Positions 8,289-18,052 of a stretch of DNA of 64,000 nt are shown piece after piece; the first letter of the stretch is position 1, and each line of letters starts with the position of its first letter. Source of the DNA: Pseudomonas baetica (GTDB lineage: Bacteria > Pseudomonadota > Gammaproteobacteria > Pseudomonadales > Pseudomonadaceae). The position numbers and the translations under genes are program-made. Under the pieces are notes generated by a model. It did not search any database, was not told the DNA's origin, and worked only from the letters and a program-made list of their open reading frames with translations. Location of the stretch: contig NZ_PHHE01000001.1 in assembly GCF_002813455.1 (NCBI RefSeq), positions 3,337,001 through 3,401,000 on the forward strand, written 5' to 3'.

Positions 8289-10075
8289 ACGGCAAGCGCC
8301 ATATAAAACTGCGTCCCCTGCCCCGGCCGCGAATAAACACCCATCCGCCCACCATGCAGCTGGACGATTTCTTTGCACAGTGCCAAGCCAAGCCCCGCGC
8401 CGCCCTTCTTGCGTCCGACCTGCACAAACGGCTCGAAAATCCGCCCTTGCTGGCCATAAGCAATGCCTTCGCCGTTGTCTTCGACGCTGATGATCACACG
8501 CTCGCCATGGCGACGCGCCTGCAAGCGGATCTGACCGTCGCGGGCGGTATGACGCAGGGCGTTGTCGATCAGGTTGTCGAGCACCCGCTCCAATTGCGCC
8601 TGGTCCGCCTGCAAGCGCGGTAGCGGCCCCTGCACTTCTACCGTCAAGGCGATGCCCTTCTCGGCCGCCGCATCGGCAAAGCGCGATTGTGCCTGCTCCA
8701 GTAAGTCCTCGATGGAACACGGCGCCAGTGTCAGCTTCTGCAAGCCGTTTTGGTAACGTGAAAAGTTGAGCAAGTCGTTGATCAGCTGCATCAGGCGCTG
8801 CATTTCTTCGTTCACGGTGTCGAGCAAGTCAGCCTCGCGGGAGTCCGCTGGAAACTTTGCCCGCTCACGGAACAGGCCGAACGCCATGTGCATGCCGGTG
8901 ACCGGCGTGCGCAGCTCATGGGAGGCCCGTAGCACGAACTCGCTGCGGACCCGCTCGAAGGCTCGCTGTTCGGTGACGTCGTGCAGCACCATCACCGCGC
9001 CAAGGATATGCCCCTGGGTGTGGCTGACCGGGGTCAGGCTGTAAGTCAGCAGGCGTGATTCGCCGTCGACTTCGATGCTCAAATCCTCCGGCGCCCGCTC
9101 CAGAGTGCCGCCGCGCAACACCAGTTGCAGTTGCGCATCCAGTTCCGGCCGCCCGAGCGCGCAGCCAAGGCCTTGGCCGAGACGATCATCTTCCCAACCC
9201 AGCTGGCGCTGCGCGACCGGGTTGAGGTGTTCCAGATGGCCCTGACGATCAATCATCAGCAGGCCGTCGTCGATGCTGTCGAGCACGGCCTGCAAGCGTT
9301 GCTGCCCGGCCAGCAGCTCATCGATGTTGGTCGCCTGATGCTCGCGCAGCGCTTCGGCCATCAGCCCGAAACGCTTGGTCAGCAGGTTCATTTCCATCGC
9401 AGAAGAAATTGGCAGCGTCACTTCAAAATTGCCTTGGCCGATATTGTCCGCCGCCCGCGCAAGCGCCTCGATCGGTGCGCCAAAACGCCGGGCAATGCCT
9501 TGGGCCGTGACAAACCCGATGATCAACACCGCCAACCCCACCAGTCCAAGCAGGCCAGCGATCAGCAGCGCCCGGTTGCGCGTATCACGCTGGACTGCGT
9601 TGATGTTGTCCAGCGCATGCTTGTGCTCGGCGATCAGTCCGTTGCGTAACGTATTGAAGCGATCGCGGAAGTCCGCATTGCTCATCATCGTCTTGGCCGG
9701 GTCATGGGACAGATCGAACGCATTCAGGAAGCTCAGGTAATCCGCCTTGGCCCGACTGAAACCGTACAGTCGACCATCACCCGCCTGCTCCTGCGCGATG
9801 CCTTCGTCGAGTAACTGGAAGTAATGCTGTTTAGACGCTTCGAACGCGACGGGATCAGGCTTTTCCGCCAGCATGATGATCAGTTGATCACCCAGCGTCT
9901 GCCGCAGCTTGAGACCCAGATCAAGGGTGGCGAAGTTGCTGCGTACCCGATCTTCCTGGGTTCCGGCCATCTGCATCACACTGACCAACCCGAGCAACAG
10001 CCCGAGCAAGGCCACCGTGATCAGTGCGGAAATACTCAGGAACAACCGGGTCCGCAACTTCATAGCCAGTTTCAT
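8285..10075 (-). CDS. kinB: sensor histidine kinase KinB
   Basis: Inner-membrane two-component kinase paired with AlgB, 596 aa (P. aeruginosa KinB is 595). It starts at MKLAMKLRTRL; the frame is open further upstream but would overlap algB. TM1 is near residues 10-35, a periplasmic helical sensor domain follows to about 165, TM2 is near 165-190, then HAMP, PAS (about 255-360) and the HisKA domain with SHELRTP (phosphorylated His near 385). The HATPase domain shows DNLIDNALRHT and a GLGLAL box. KinB acts mainly as a phosphatase of AlgB in alginate and virulence control. It lies 10 bases downstream of algB, so one operon. Confidence 0.93.
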   Translation of the reverse strand: MKLAMKLRTRLFLSISALITVALLGLLLGLVSVMQMAGTQEDRVRSNFATLDLGLKLRQTLGDQLIIMLAEKPDPVAFEASKQHYFQLLDEGIAQEQAGDGRLYGFSRAKADYLSFLNAFDLSHDPAKTMMSNADFRDRFNTLRNGLIAEHKHALDNINAVQRDTRNRALLIAGLLGLVGLAVLIIGFVTAQGIARRFGAPIEALARAADNIGQGNFEVTLPISSAMEMNLLTKRFGLMAEALREHQATNIDELLAGQQRLQAVLDSIDDGLLMIDRQGHLEHLNPVAQRQLGWEDDRLGQGLGCALGRPELDAQLQLVLRGGTLERAPEDLSIEVDGESRLLTYSLTPVSHTQGHILGAVMVLHDVTEQRAFERVRSEFVLRASHELRTPVTGMHMAFGLFRERAKFPADSREADLLDTVNEEMQRLMQLINDLLNFSRYQNGLQKLTLAPCSIEDLLEQAQSRFADAAAEKGIALTVEVQGPLPRLQADQAQLERVLDNLIDNALRHTARDGQIRLQARRHGERVIISVEDNGEGIAYGQQGRIFEPFVQVGRKKGGAGLGLALCKEIVQLHGGRMGVYSRPGQGTQFYMALAV

Positions 10076-10085
10076 CGTCGGGCAC

Positions 10086-11432
<1,347 letters not shown>

Positions 11433-11670
11433 TTTTCCTACGCTCCATAGTGATTGGTCTTGGGTTAGTCCCGGAAAAATCGGGCAAGTTGCATGGTTGA
11501 TTCTGAACGATGCCAGCCATAGGAGGGTAGCTCTCTCCTGCCTTAACGGCTAATTCACTGATTTTGTTGATTTTTTAAACAATCGCCGATTTGCAGGGCA
11601 TTCCCTGCGTACATTTCTGACATCCGCGCCCTGCTCTCAATTCCATAAGAATGAAATCTCCTACGAAATA

Positions 11671-11689
11671 ATCGTGCATTGCGCACGAT
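11671..11689. promoter_or_regulatory. palindrome ATCGTGC-N5-GCACGAT, candidate activator site
   Basis: Perfect 7-bp arms around ATTGC lie about 95 bases upstream of the sigma-54-type promoter. ATCGTGCA recurs at 11702-11709. The spacing fits upstream activating sites for an NtrC-type protein. The binding protein is unknown. Confidence 0.5.
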
Positions 11690-11781
11690 CGGAGATGACC
11701 CATCGTGCAGGATGCGTCGCGAATTATTTTTTATAATATTGTAACTATTTGATTTTATTGAATATTTTTCAAATAAAAAAC

Positions 11782-11796
11782 TGGCATGCAGGCTGC
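11782..11796 (+). promoter_or_regulatory. sigma-54 (-24/-12) promoter candidate
   Basis: TGGCATGCAGGCTGC matches TGGCAC-N5-TTGC with the invariant GG and GC exactly 10 bases apart. It lies 65 bases upstream of the first ATG of the rightward genes. Confidence 0.6.
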
Positions 11797-11861
11797 AATA
11801 CCTCATTCATCCCGGGCAGATCAGAACTGCCCCAACCGAATAAGAGAGTGAGGAACCCAGG

Positions 11862-12146
11862 ATGACTCGCCAACGTGCCGCCCAAGTGCGTATCTCGCCA
11901 CTGCATATCCAGCAAGGCCTGTTCGGCGTACTTGCGCTGTTGATCACCCTGATCGCTTGCCAGCAATGCCTGAGCTGGGAAAACAGCCAGAAGCCTGAGC
12001 CGCTGATCTCGATCCAGCACCGCACGCAAAAGCACTTCAGCGCGGTTAGCAACAGCCAGGCCGAGAGCGTCTCCATGCGCATGATGGATGTCGATCAGGC
12101 GCAACCACTGGATCAAATGCCACGTGAAGAACGCTGGGTTTTTTAA
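11862..12146 (+). CDS. small single-pass membrane protein of unknown function
   Basis: 94 aa, family not recognised. A basic N-terminus (residues 1-13) is followed by one hydrophobic segment at about 18-37 (LFGVLALLITLIACQQC), then a polar tail of about 55 residues. This could be an uncleaved anchor; the LIAC sequence is also lipobox-like. A Shine-Dalgarno-like GAGTGAGGAA precedes the ATG. It is the first gene behind the sigma-54-type promoter and 73 bases ahead of the DUF1328 gene, so it probably heads an envelope operon. Its conservation as a gene should be tested before function is guessed. Confidence 0.65.
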   Translation: MTRQRAAQVRISPLHIQQGLFGVLALLITLIACQQCLSWENSQKPEPLISIQHRTQKHFSAVSNSQAESVSMRMMDVDQAQPLDQMPREERWVF

Positions 12147-12150
12147 TTGA

Positions 12151-12384
<234 letters not shown>

Positions 12385-12386
12385 CG

Positions 12387-12851
12387 ATGAGTGCGTTAAA
12401 GACTCTGGCAGCCGCCCTGCTTCTGGGCGGTAGTGCCATGGCGATGGCGGCCAACGATGGCCAGACGCGGGTCAACGAACTGCTGAGTTCCGATCCGCAA
12501 TACAGGGAAACCTGGGAAGGCGTGGTGAAGAAGGAAGAGCGCCTGCCGGAATGGGTGATGAACCTTTCCGGGACGCCTGACCAACAAATGAATGCCGTGA
12601 CTGAAGACGGCGACAAGTATCTGGTCGGCCCACTCTGCGAAAGCGCAGACAAATGCCTGAACCACCGCTTGATCGTCGCCTTCAGCTTCGACAAGAAAGA
12701 TGCTTACGCCATGCTCGTCGATGTCCCCGAAGGATTGCCGGCCGACAAGTCGCCAACGCGGCATGCCACCTACCGCTTCCTCGGCAAACCCGATCAGGGC
12801 ATGCAGGATCTTTTGATGGAAACACTGAAAAAAGATCCGAACTGGTACTGA
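12387..12851 (+). CDS. Ivy-family periplasmic lysozyme inhibitor
   Basis: 154 aa with a signal peptide ending AMAA (residues 1-21). The mature part shows the Ivy pattern: LPEWVM near residue 51, then G-D-K-Y-L-V before a two-cysteine loop CESADKC near 83-89, where Ivy has a short Cys-loop inserted into the lysozyme active site. Ivy proteins bind C-type lysozymes and protect peptidoglycan. Position matches PA5481, reported as a second P. aeruginosa Ivy paralogue. The gene starts 2 bases after the DUF1328 stop. The loop sequence differs from E. coli Ivy, so potency is uncertain. Confidence 0.78.
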   Translation: MSALKTLAAALLLGGSAMAMAANDGQTRVNELLSSDPQYRETWEGVVKKEERLPEWVMNLSGTPDQQMNAVTEDGDKYLVGPLCESADKCLNHRLIVAFSFDKKDAYAMLVDVPEGLPADKSPTRHATYRFLGKPDQGMQDLLMETLKKDPNWY

Positions 12852-12866
12852 TACAAGTTCGAACAT

Positions 12867-12891
12867 GAGGGCAGCGCCCCGCTGCCCTCTA
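12867..12891 (+). terminator. hairpin after the Ivy gene
   Basis: GAGGGCAGCG and CGCTGCCCTC form a strong stem 15 bases after the stop. The T-run is poor, so termination efficiency is doubtful. Confidence 0.55.
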
Positions 12892-13276
12892 TTGCGCCCG
12901 CCCGATAAAGGTCGGCGCATGACCAAGGGGCCGGGACGTTCTGACTGTTACAGGGTCGGAGTGACCTACGGGTACAGGGAGTGCCTGCGCGAGGGCCGGG
13001 TCAGGGTAAAAGCTGCGTCGCAAGTTCGCCGGCCCACTGTGGTTCGACGGACTTGCGCTGAGCTTTGAGCAACACAAAACATTGATCCAGAGCGTCCAGC
13101 TCATCTTTTTTATCGCCCACACTGCGCGCGAAAACATTACGCGGTGTTTCCTGGCGACCGTATATCGAGAAAGAGACCGTTTAAACAGTAGGACTTCTAG
13201 TCTCCAGATGTAGGCTTTTTCTCAAATTTTCCGACGAAAATTCTCGTTCAAAAAATAACCAACCTACGCTGAAATG
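12892..13276. other. intergenic region, no gene recognised
   Basis: No supportable reading frame in either direction. It becomes AT-rich after 13190 and leads into the structured element before gltP. Confidence 0.5.
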
Positions 13277-13429
13277 GCCGGTTCACGGCACTTATGCCGG
13301 CTGAAATGTCACAATCGAACCGGTTGGGACGCCAGTTTCATTTAAAAAAGCTCATGCCGATTCGGCATAGGGTAGGCGTTTACGGCATTAGACGGCGCAA
13401 CCTTGCATCGGAATAGTTGCGCCTTTTTT
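13277..13429 (+). ncRNA. candidate structured RNA or long leader ending in a terminator upstream of gltP
   Basis: Several stems occur in series. CCGGTTC (13278-13284) pairs with GAACCGG (13317-13323) around an inner CGGCA/TGCCG hairpin (13286-13299). A near-palindrome ATGCCGA-T-TCGGCAT lies at 13354-13368. GGCGCAAC/GTTGCGCC with six T closes the element at 13394-13429. Transcription that ends here stops about 130 bases before gltP, so this may be an sRNA or an attenuated gltP leader. No family was recognised. Confidence 0.45.
13394..13429 (+). terminator. Rho-independent terminator upstream of gltP
   Basis: An 8-bp stem GGCGCAAC/GTTGCGCC with a 14-base loop is followed directly by a T-run. 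Confidence 0.75.
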
Positions 13430-13558
13430 CGCCTGCCGAAGAGCCGTAAATACGCGCTTCGGGGCACCTTATACGGAGGCAGATGCACAGACTTTTCCGC
13501 TAAAAAGCGTTCCAGTTCCTGCATGTGCCTGAGTCAAACGCAAGTAAGGGTAAAGATA

Positions 13559-14890
13559 ATGAAGAAGGCAAAAATCAGCCTCGCCTGGCAGATCCTCATC
13601 GGTCTGGTTTTAGGGATTGCAATTGGTGCGTTGCTCAACCACTTCAGTGCCGAAAAGGCCTGGTGGATCAGCAACGTCCTGCAACCGGCAGGCGATATCT
13701 TTATCCGTCTGATCAAGATGATCGTGATCCCGATCGTCATCTCCTCTCTGATCGTCGGCATTGCCGGCGTGGGCGACGCCAAGAAGCTGGGGCGTATCGG
13801 CCTGAAGACGATCATCTATTTCGAAATCGTCACCACCATCGCCATCGTTGTCGGCCTGCTGTTGGCCAACCTGTTCCATCCGGGCACCGGCATCGACATG
13901 AGCACCCTGGGCACGGTGGATATCTCCAAGTACCAGGCGACCGCCGCCGAAGTACAGCATGAACACGCGTTCATCGAGACCATCCTCAACCTGATCCCGT
14001 CGAACATCTTCGCGGCCATGGCTCGCGGCGAAATGCTGCCGATCATCTTCTTCTCCGTACTGTTCGGTCTCGGCCTGTCGAGCCTGCAGTCGGACCTGCG
14101 CGAACCGCTGGTGAAGATGTTCCAGGGCGTTTCGGAAAGCATGTTCAAAGTCACCCACATGATCATGAACTACGCCCCGATCGGCGTATTCGCACTGATC
14201 GCGGTGACCGTCGCCAACTTCGGCTTCGCCTCCCTGCTGCCGCTGGCCAAACTGGTGATCCTGGTTTACGTCGCCATCGCCTTTTTCGCCTTCGTCGTAC
14301 TGGGCCTGATTGCCAAGCTGTTCGGCTTCTCGGTACTCAAGCTGATGCGCATCTTCAAGGATGAGCTGGTGCTGGCCTACTCCACTGCCTCGTCGGAAAC
14401 CGTGCTGCCGCGCGTGATCGAGAAGATGGAAGCCTACGGCGCGCCGAAAGCCATTTGCAGCTTCGTGGTACCGACCGGCTACTCGTTCAACCTCGACGGT
14501 TCGACCCTGTACCAGTCCATCGCGGCGATCTTCATTGCCCAGCTGTACGGCATCGACCTGTCGATCAGCCAGCAACTGCTGCTGGTGCTGACCCTGATGG
14601 TCACCTCCAAAGGCATCGCCGGCGTACCGGGCGTGTCCTTCGTGGTGCTGCTGGCCACCTTGGGCAGCGTCGGTATTCCGCTGGAAGGTCTGGCGTTCAT
14701 CGCCGGTGTCGACCGCATCATGGACATGGCCCGTACGGCACTGAACGTGATCGGCAACGCCCTGGCCGTGCTGGTTATCGCGCGCTGGGAAGGCATGTAC
14801 GACGATGCCAAGGGCGAGCGCTACTGGAACTCCCTGCCGCACTGGCGCAGCAAGGAAAAACTGCCGGCTGGCGAGATTTCCAAGAACTGA
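13559..14890 (+). CDS. gltP: glutamate/aspartate:proton symporter GltP (DAACS family)
   Basis: Inner-membrane carrier that imports acidic amino acids with protons, 443 aa. About eight transmembrane helices and two re-entrant loops are expected. Family signatures include the serine-rich YSTASSETVLPR near residue 280, then GYSFNLDGSTLY near 305 and DRIMDMARTALNVIGNALA near 385, which form the substrate and cation site. The frame runs further upstream, but the ATG of MKKAKIS has an AAGGGTAA ribosome site. P. aeruginosa gltP (PA5479) holds the same position. Confidence 0.93.
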   Translation: MKKAKISLAWQILIGLVLGIAIGALLNHFSAEKAWWISNVLQPAGDIFIRLIKMIVIPIVISSLIVGIAGVGDAKKLGRIGLKTIIYFEIVTTIAIVVGLLLANLFHPGTGIDMSTLGTVDISKYQATAAEVQHEHAFIETILNLIPSNIFAAMARGEMLPIIFFSVLFGLGLSSLQSDLREPLVKMFQGVSESMFKVTHMIMNYAPIGVFALIAVTVANFGFASLLPLAKLVILVYVAIAFFAFVVLGLIAKLFGFSVLKLMRIFKDELVLAYSTASSETVLPRVIEKMEAYGAPKAICSFVVPTGYSFNLDGSTLYQSIAAIFIAQLYGIDLSISQQLLLVLTLMVTSKGIAGVPGVSFVVLLATLGSVGIPLEGLAFIAGVDRIMDMARTALNVIGNALAVLVIARWEGMYDDAKGERYWNSLPHWRSKEKLPAGEISKN

Positions 14891-14918
14891 TTGCTGAACA
14901 TTGTGGGGATTGGCTTCT

Positions 14919-15008
14919 TGTGGGGGTGGGCTTGCTCACGAATGCGGAGTGTCAGTCAGCACAGATGTTTCTGACAGGACGCCTTCGCGAGCGAGCCCGC
15001 TCCCGCAG
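14919..15008. repeat. REP pair (GTGGGAGCGGGCTTGCTCGCGAA class), diverged
   Basis: Two inverted REP units, TGGGGGTGGGCTTGCTCACG and CGCGAGCGAGCCCGCTCCCG, enclose about 35 bases between gltP and the next gene. Confidence 0.85.
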
Positions 15009-15061
15009 GGGATTTGAGTCAGAGCCAAGCATTCATTGTCCCCGCAAGTGATGTACACACG

Positions 15062-15083
15062 AACCCCGGAGAAATCCGGGGTT
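15062..15083 (+). terminator. hairpin AACCCCGGA/TCCGGGGTT
   Basis: A 9-bp stem with a GAAA loop lies between gltP and the SpmAB-like gene. The following tract is only partly T-rich. It may end gltP transcription. Confidence 0.55.
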
Positions 15084-15138
15084 TGTCGTTTCTGGCGACC
15101 CCGCTATCATTCGCCGCATCTTCCGGGGGATTTGACTG

Positions 15139-16368
15139 ATGCTTAATGGCCTGTGGCTTGGCTTCTTCGTCGTGGCAGCAATATCTGCGCTGGTGCAGTG
15201 GCTCGTCGGCGGTAACGCCGGGATCTTCGCGGCGATGGTGGAAAGCATTTTTGCCATGGCCAAACTCTCGGTCGAGGTCATGGTGCTGCTGTTCGGCACC
15301 CTGACCCTGTGGCTGGGCTTTTTACGTATTGCCGAGAAGGCCGGCATCGTCGAATGGCTGGCCAAGGTATTGGGGCCGCTGTTTCTGCGGCTGATGCCGG
15401 AAGTTCCGCCCGGTCACCCGGCCCTTGGTTTGATCACCCTGAACTTTGCCGCCAATGGCCTGGGCCTGGACAACGCCGCGACGCCCATCGGCCTGAAAGC
15501 CATGAAGGCGTTGCAGGAACTCAACCCCAGCGCCACCATCGCCAGCAACGCGCAGATCCTCTTCCTGGTGCTCAACGCGTCGTCCCTGACCCTGCTGCCG
15601 GTGACGATTTTCATGTACCGCGCCCAGCAAGGCGCGCCGGATCCGACCCTGGTATTCCTGCCGATCCTGCTGGCGACCAGTTGCTCGACCATCGTCGGCT
15701 TTCTCTCGGTGGCATTCATGCAGCGCCTGCGGATCTGGGATCCGGTGGTGCTGGCCTACCTGATTCCCGGCGCGCTGGTGCTCGGGGGGTTCATGGCGCT
15801 GCTGGCGACAATGTCGGCCACGGCGCTGGCGGGGCTGTCGTCGATCCTCGGCAACCTCACGCTGTTCGGGCTGATCATGCTGTTTCTACTGATCGGCGCC
15901 TTGCGCAAGGTGAAGGTTTACGAGGCCTTCGTCGAAGGCGCGAAGGAAGGTTTCGACGTCGCCAAAAACCTGCTGCCGTATCTGGTGGCAATGCTCTGTG
16001 CGGTTGGCGTCTTGCGTGCATCAGGCGCATTGGATTTCGGCCTCGAAGGCATTCGCCACCTGGTCGAGTGGGCCGGTTGGGATACGCGATTTGTCGATGC
16101 GCTGCCGACCGCGATGGTCAAACCGTTCTCCGGCAGCGCCGCCCGGGCGATGTTGATTGAAACCATGCAGACGTCCGGCGTCGACAGCTTCCCGGCATTG
16201 GTCGCCGCGACAGTGCAGGGCAGTACCGAGACCACGTTCTATGTGCTGGCCGTTTACTTTGGTGCGGTGGGGATTCAGCGGGCGCGGCATGCGGTGGGTT
16301 GTGCGTTGTTGGCCGAGTTGGCGGGCGTGATTGGCGCGATTGGTGTGTGCTACTGGTTCTTCGGCTAA
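15139..16368 (+). CDS. nucleoside-recognition (Gate) domain membrane protein, SpmA/SpmB fusion type
   Basis: Polytopic inner-membrane protein, 409 aa, about 8-10 hydrophobic helices. Two homologous halves resemble the spore maturation proteins SpmA (about 1-200) and SpmB (about 230-409). Conserved signatures are NFAANGLGLDNAATPIGLKA near 97-116 in the first half and a serine/threonine-rich VQGSTETTFYV near 360 in the second. Gate-domain proteins are presumed transporters or channels; the substrate is unknown. In non-spore-formers the fused form is common. It matches PA5478 in order. It stands alone between two REP pairs. Confidence 0.82.
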   Translation: MLNGLWLGFFVVAAISALVQWLVGGNAGIFAAMVESIFAMAKLSVEVMVLLFGTLTLWLGFLRIAEKAGIVEWLAKVLGPLFLRLMPEVPPGHPALGLITLNFAANGLGLDNAATPIGLKAMKALQELNPSATIASNAQILFLVLNASSLTLLPVTIFMYRAQQGAPDPTLVFLPILLATSCSTIVGFLSVAFMQRLRIWDPVVLAYLIPGALVLGGFMALLATMSATALAGLSSILGNLTLFGLIMLFLLIGALRKVKVYEAFVEGAKEGFDVAKNLLPYLVAMLCAVGVLRASGALDFGLEGIRHLVEWAGWDTRFVDALPTAMVKPFSGSAARAMLIETMQTSGVDSFPALVAATVQGSTETTFYVLAVYFGAVGIQRARHAVGCALLAELAGVIGAIGVCYWFFG

Positions 16369-16380
16369 CCACAGATCCAA

Positions 16381-16470
16381 TGTGGGAGCGGGCTTGCTCG
16401 CGAATGCGGTTTATCAGTCAACATCAGTGCTCAATGACACACCGCATTCGCGAGCAAGCCCGCTCCCACA
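16381..16470. repeat. REP pair with perfect 30-bp arms
   Basis: 16381-16410 and 16441-16470 are exact inverse complements (TGTGGGAGCGGGCTTGCTCG...) around a 30-base loop, between two convergent genes. Confidence 0.95.
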
Positions 16471-16486
16471 GGGTTCTGTGTAGGAC

Positions 16487-17116
16487 TTAAGGCCGGAGTT
16501 GCGGGGAGAGTTTTTGGCCTTGTTCTACCGCCCACGCCACGACTTTCGCGGTCAGGCGATCGCTGGCCTGGCCAAACCCGGCCACCACCGCCGGCACCTG
16601 CACATCGCTCAATGGCTGGCGCTCTTCAAAGCGGCGACTGGCGAGAATCCGCTGGTCATAACCACGTACCAAGAGCGCATCGACGCGCACTACGACGCTG
16701 GCCTGATTGCCCTGATATTCCGTCTGGAACGCCTGCAGATTCCCGCCCAACTCCAGATCCGCAGCAAAGTTGCTGTCGTCGGTACTGAGCAACGTCACCC
16801 GGCCATCACGCGCAAAGCCGTCCAGCAACCGATTACGCACCAGCACCGGCGCCGGATCGCTCCAGCGCGAAGCCTTGTAGCTGCTGATCACATCGCCCTG
16901 TGGAATCACCGCAATGCTCGGCCGGTTCAACACTTCGCTGGCCTGCAACTTGTTCAGGCGCAGCGACCAGGGCAGAGTGGCCGCCGAACTGGCCGAGGCG
17001 GGTGCTTGCGCACTCGGCAAGCGATAAACGTCCGATGGCTCCGACTTGGGCAAGATCGAGCAGGCGCTGAGCACAGTGAAGCCGGCGGCGAGGAGGGCGA
17101 GGCGAGTCAGCTTCAT
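16487..17116 (-). CDS. ABC-type transport auxiliary lipoprotein (PqiC-like)
   Basis: Lipoprotein of 209 aa with lipobox LSAC (Cys 19). It has the ABC_trans_aux (DUF330) pattern: an early YRLPS strand, LNRPSIAV, then SRWSDPAPVLVRNRL, and a C-terminal helix. Such proteins sit on the periplasmic face of the outer membrane and assist MCE lipid transport. It is the last gene of the permease-ATPase-MCE-lipoprotein operon and overlaps the MCE gene by 4 bases (ATGA). Confidence 0.85.
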   Translation of the reverse strand: MKLTRLALLAAGFTVLSACSILPKSEPSDVYRLPSAQAPASASSAATLPWSLRLNKLQASEVLNRPSIAVIPQGDVISSYKASRWSDPAPVLVRNRLLDGFARDGRVTLLSTDDSNFAADLELGGNLQAFQTEYQGNQASVVVRVDALLVRGYDQRILASRRFEERQPLSDVQVPAVVAGFGQASDRLTAKVVAWAVEQGQKLSPQLRP

Positions 17117-18051
17117 GGCGTGAACTCCTTGTTCTTGTCACTGCCCAGCAGGTAACCACTGGGGTTGGCCTCCAGGCGTTGGGAGATGGCACGCAGCGAC
17201 GTCAGGGTTTCGCGCAGTTCGCGGATCGCCGGGGCGAGGCCATTGAGGCCCTGCATGCCGTTGTCGAGGGAGTTCTGGTTCTTGCTCAGCAGGCCGTTGA
17301 TGGTCGCGCTGCTCTGTTCCAGCGACTTCATGGCCTGTTCGGCACTGCCCAACGCCTGCTTGCCCTGATCGTTGATCAAGCCGTTGGCGTTGCGCATCAG
17401 CAACGAGGTCTGTTCGAGCATGCTGCCAGCCTGTTTGCCGACCGTCGCCAGTTGCTGCATGGCCTGTTTGATGTCGCCGCGCTGATCGTTGATGGTGCCG
17501 GTGGTCTGCTCCAGATGGGCGAGGGTTTTGCTCACGCGCTCGACGTTCTCGGCGGAGAACATTTGGTTGGCGTTCTGCAGCAGTGCGGTAATGCCGGTCA
17601 TCAAATCGTTGGAGTCATTGAGCAACCGCGAAATAGGCGAGGGCGAGGCGACGATGGTCGGCAGGTTGCCGTCATGGCCACGCAACTTCGGGCTTTGCGG
17701 CGTGCCGCCGCTGAGCTGGATGATCGACGTCCCGGTGATCCCGGCCAGCGCCAGTTTGGCCTGGGTGTCTTCCTTGACCGGCGTGTCGCCGGCCAGTCGA
17801 ATCCGCGCCAGCACGCGCCGAGGGTCTTTGGGATCAAGGCGCAGGTTGATCACATCACCGACCTTGATCCCGCTGTACTGCACCGGGCTGCCCTTGGACA
17901 GGCCACTGACCGCCTCGCTGAAAACAATCTCGTAATCCTTGAACTCGGTGTCGACGCTGGACTTGGCCAGGAACAGACCGAAGAGCAGGGCGCCGGCCAC
18001 CACAATCACGGTGAACAGGCCGATCAATACATGATGCGCTCGGGTTTCCAT
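17113..18051 (-). CDS. MCE-family (MlaD-like) substrate-binding protein
   Basis: 312 aa. One N-terminal transmembrane anchor (about 8-30) precedes a single MCE/MlaD domain (about 40-120, with QYSGIKVGDV), then a long helical tail (about 150-300) rich in Q, N and L that probably forms a coiled-coil needle or tunnel. MCE proteins hold phospholipids during transfer between the two membranes. The start is the ATG of METRAHH; the frame extends upstream but would run into the ATPase gene. It begins 1 base after the ATPase stop. Confidence 0.9.
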   Translation of the reverse strand: METRAHHVLIGLFTVIVVAGALLFGLFLAKSSVDTEFKDYEIVFSEAVSGLSKGSPVQYSGIKVGDVINLRLDPKDPRRVLARIRLAGDTPVKEDTQAKLALAGITGTSIIQLSGGTPQSPKLRGHDGNLPTIVASPSPISRLLNDSNDLMTGITALLQNANQMFSAENVERVSKTLAHLEQTTGTINDQRGDIKQAMQQLATVGKQAGSMLEQTSLLMRNANGLINDQGKQALGSAEQAMKSLEQSSATINGLLSKNQNSLDNGMQGLNGLAPAIRELRETLTSLRAISQRLEANPSGYLLGSDKNKEFTP

Positions 18052-18052
18052 G

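Larger units (their letters stand above)
11433..11861. other. AT-rich divergent intergenic region between algB and the Ivy operon
   Basis: About 430 bases without a supportable gene, much richer in A/T from 11560 to 11780 than its surroundings. It holds a GTGC-type palindrome (11671-11689), a half-site copy (11702-11709) and a sigma-54-type promoter (11782-11796), all oriented to serve the rightward genes. It must also hold the algB promoter. Confidence 0.7.

Noticed and set aside
12889..13137. 82-codon minus-strand frame in the Ivy-gltP gap
   Set aside because: No ribosome site, odd composition and no recognisable domain.
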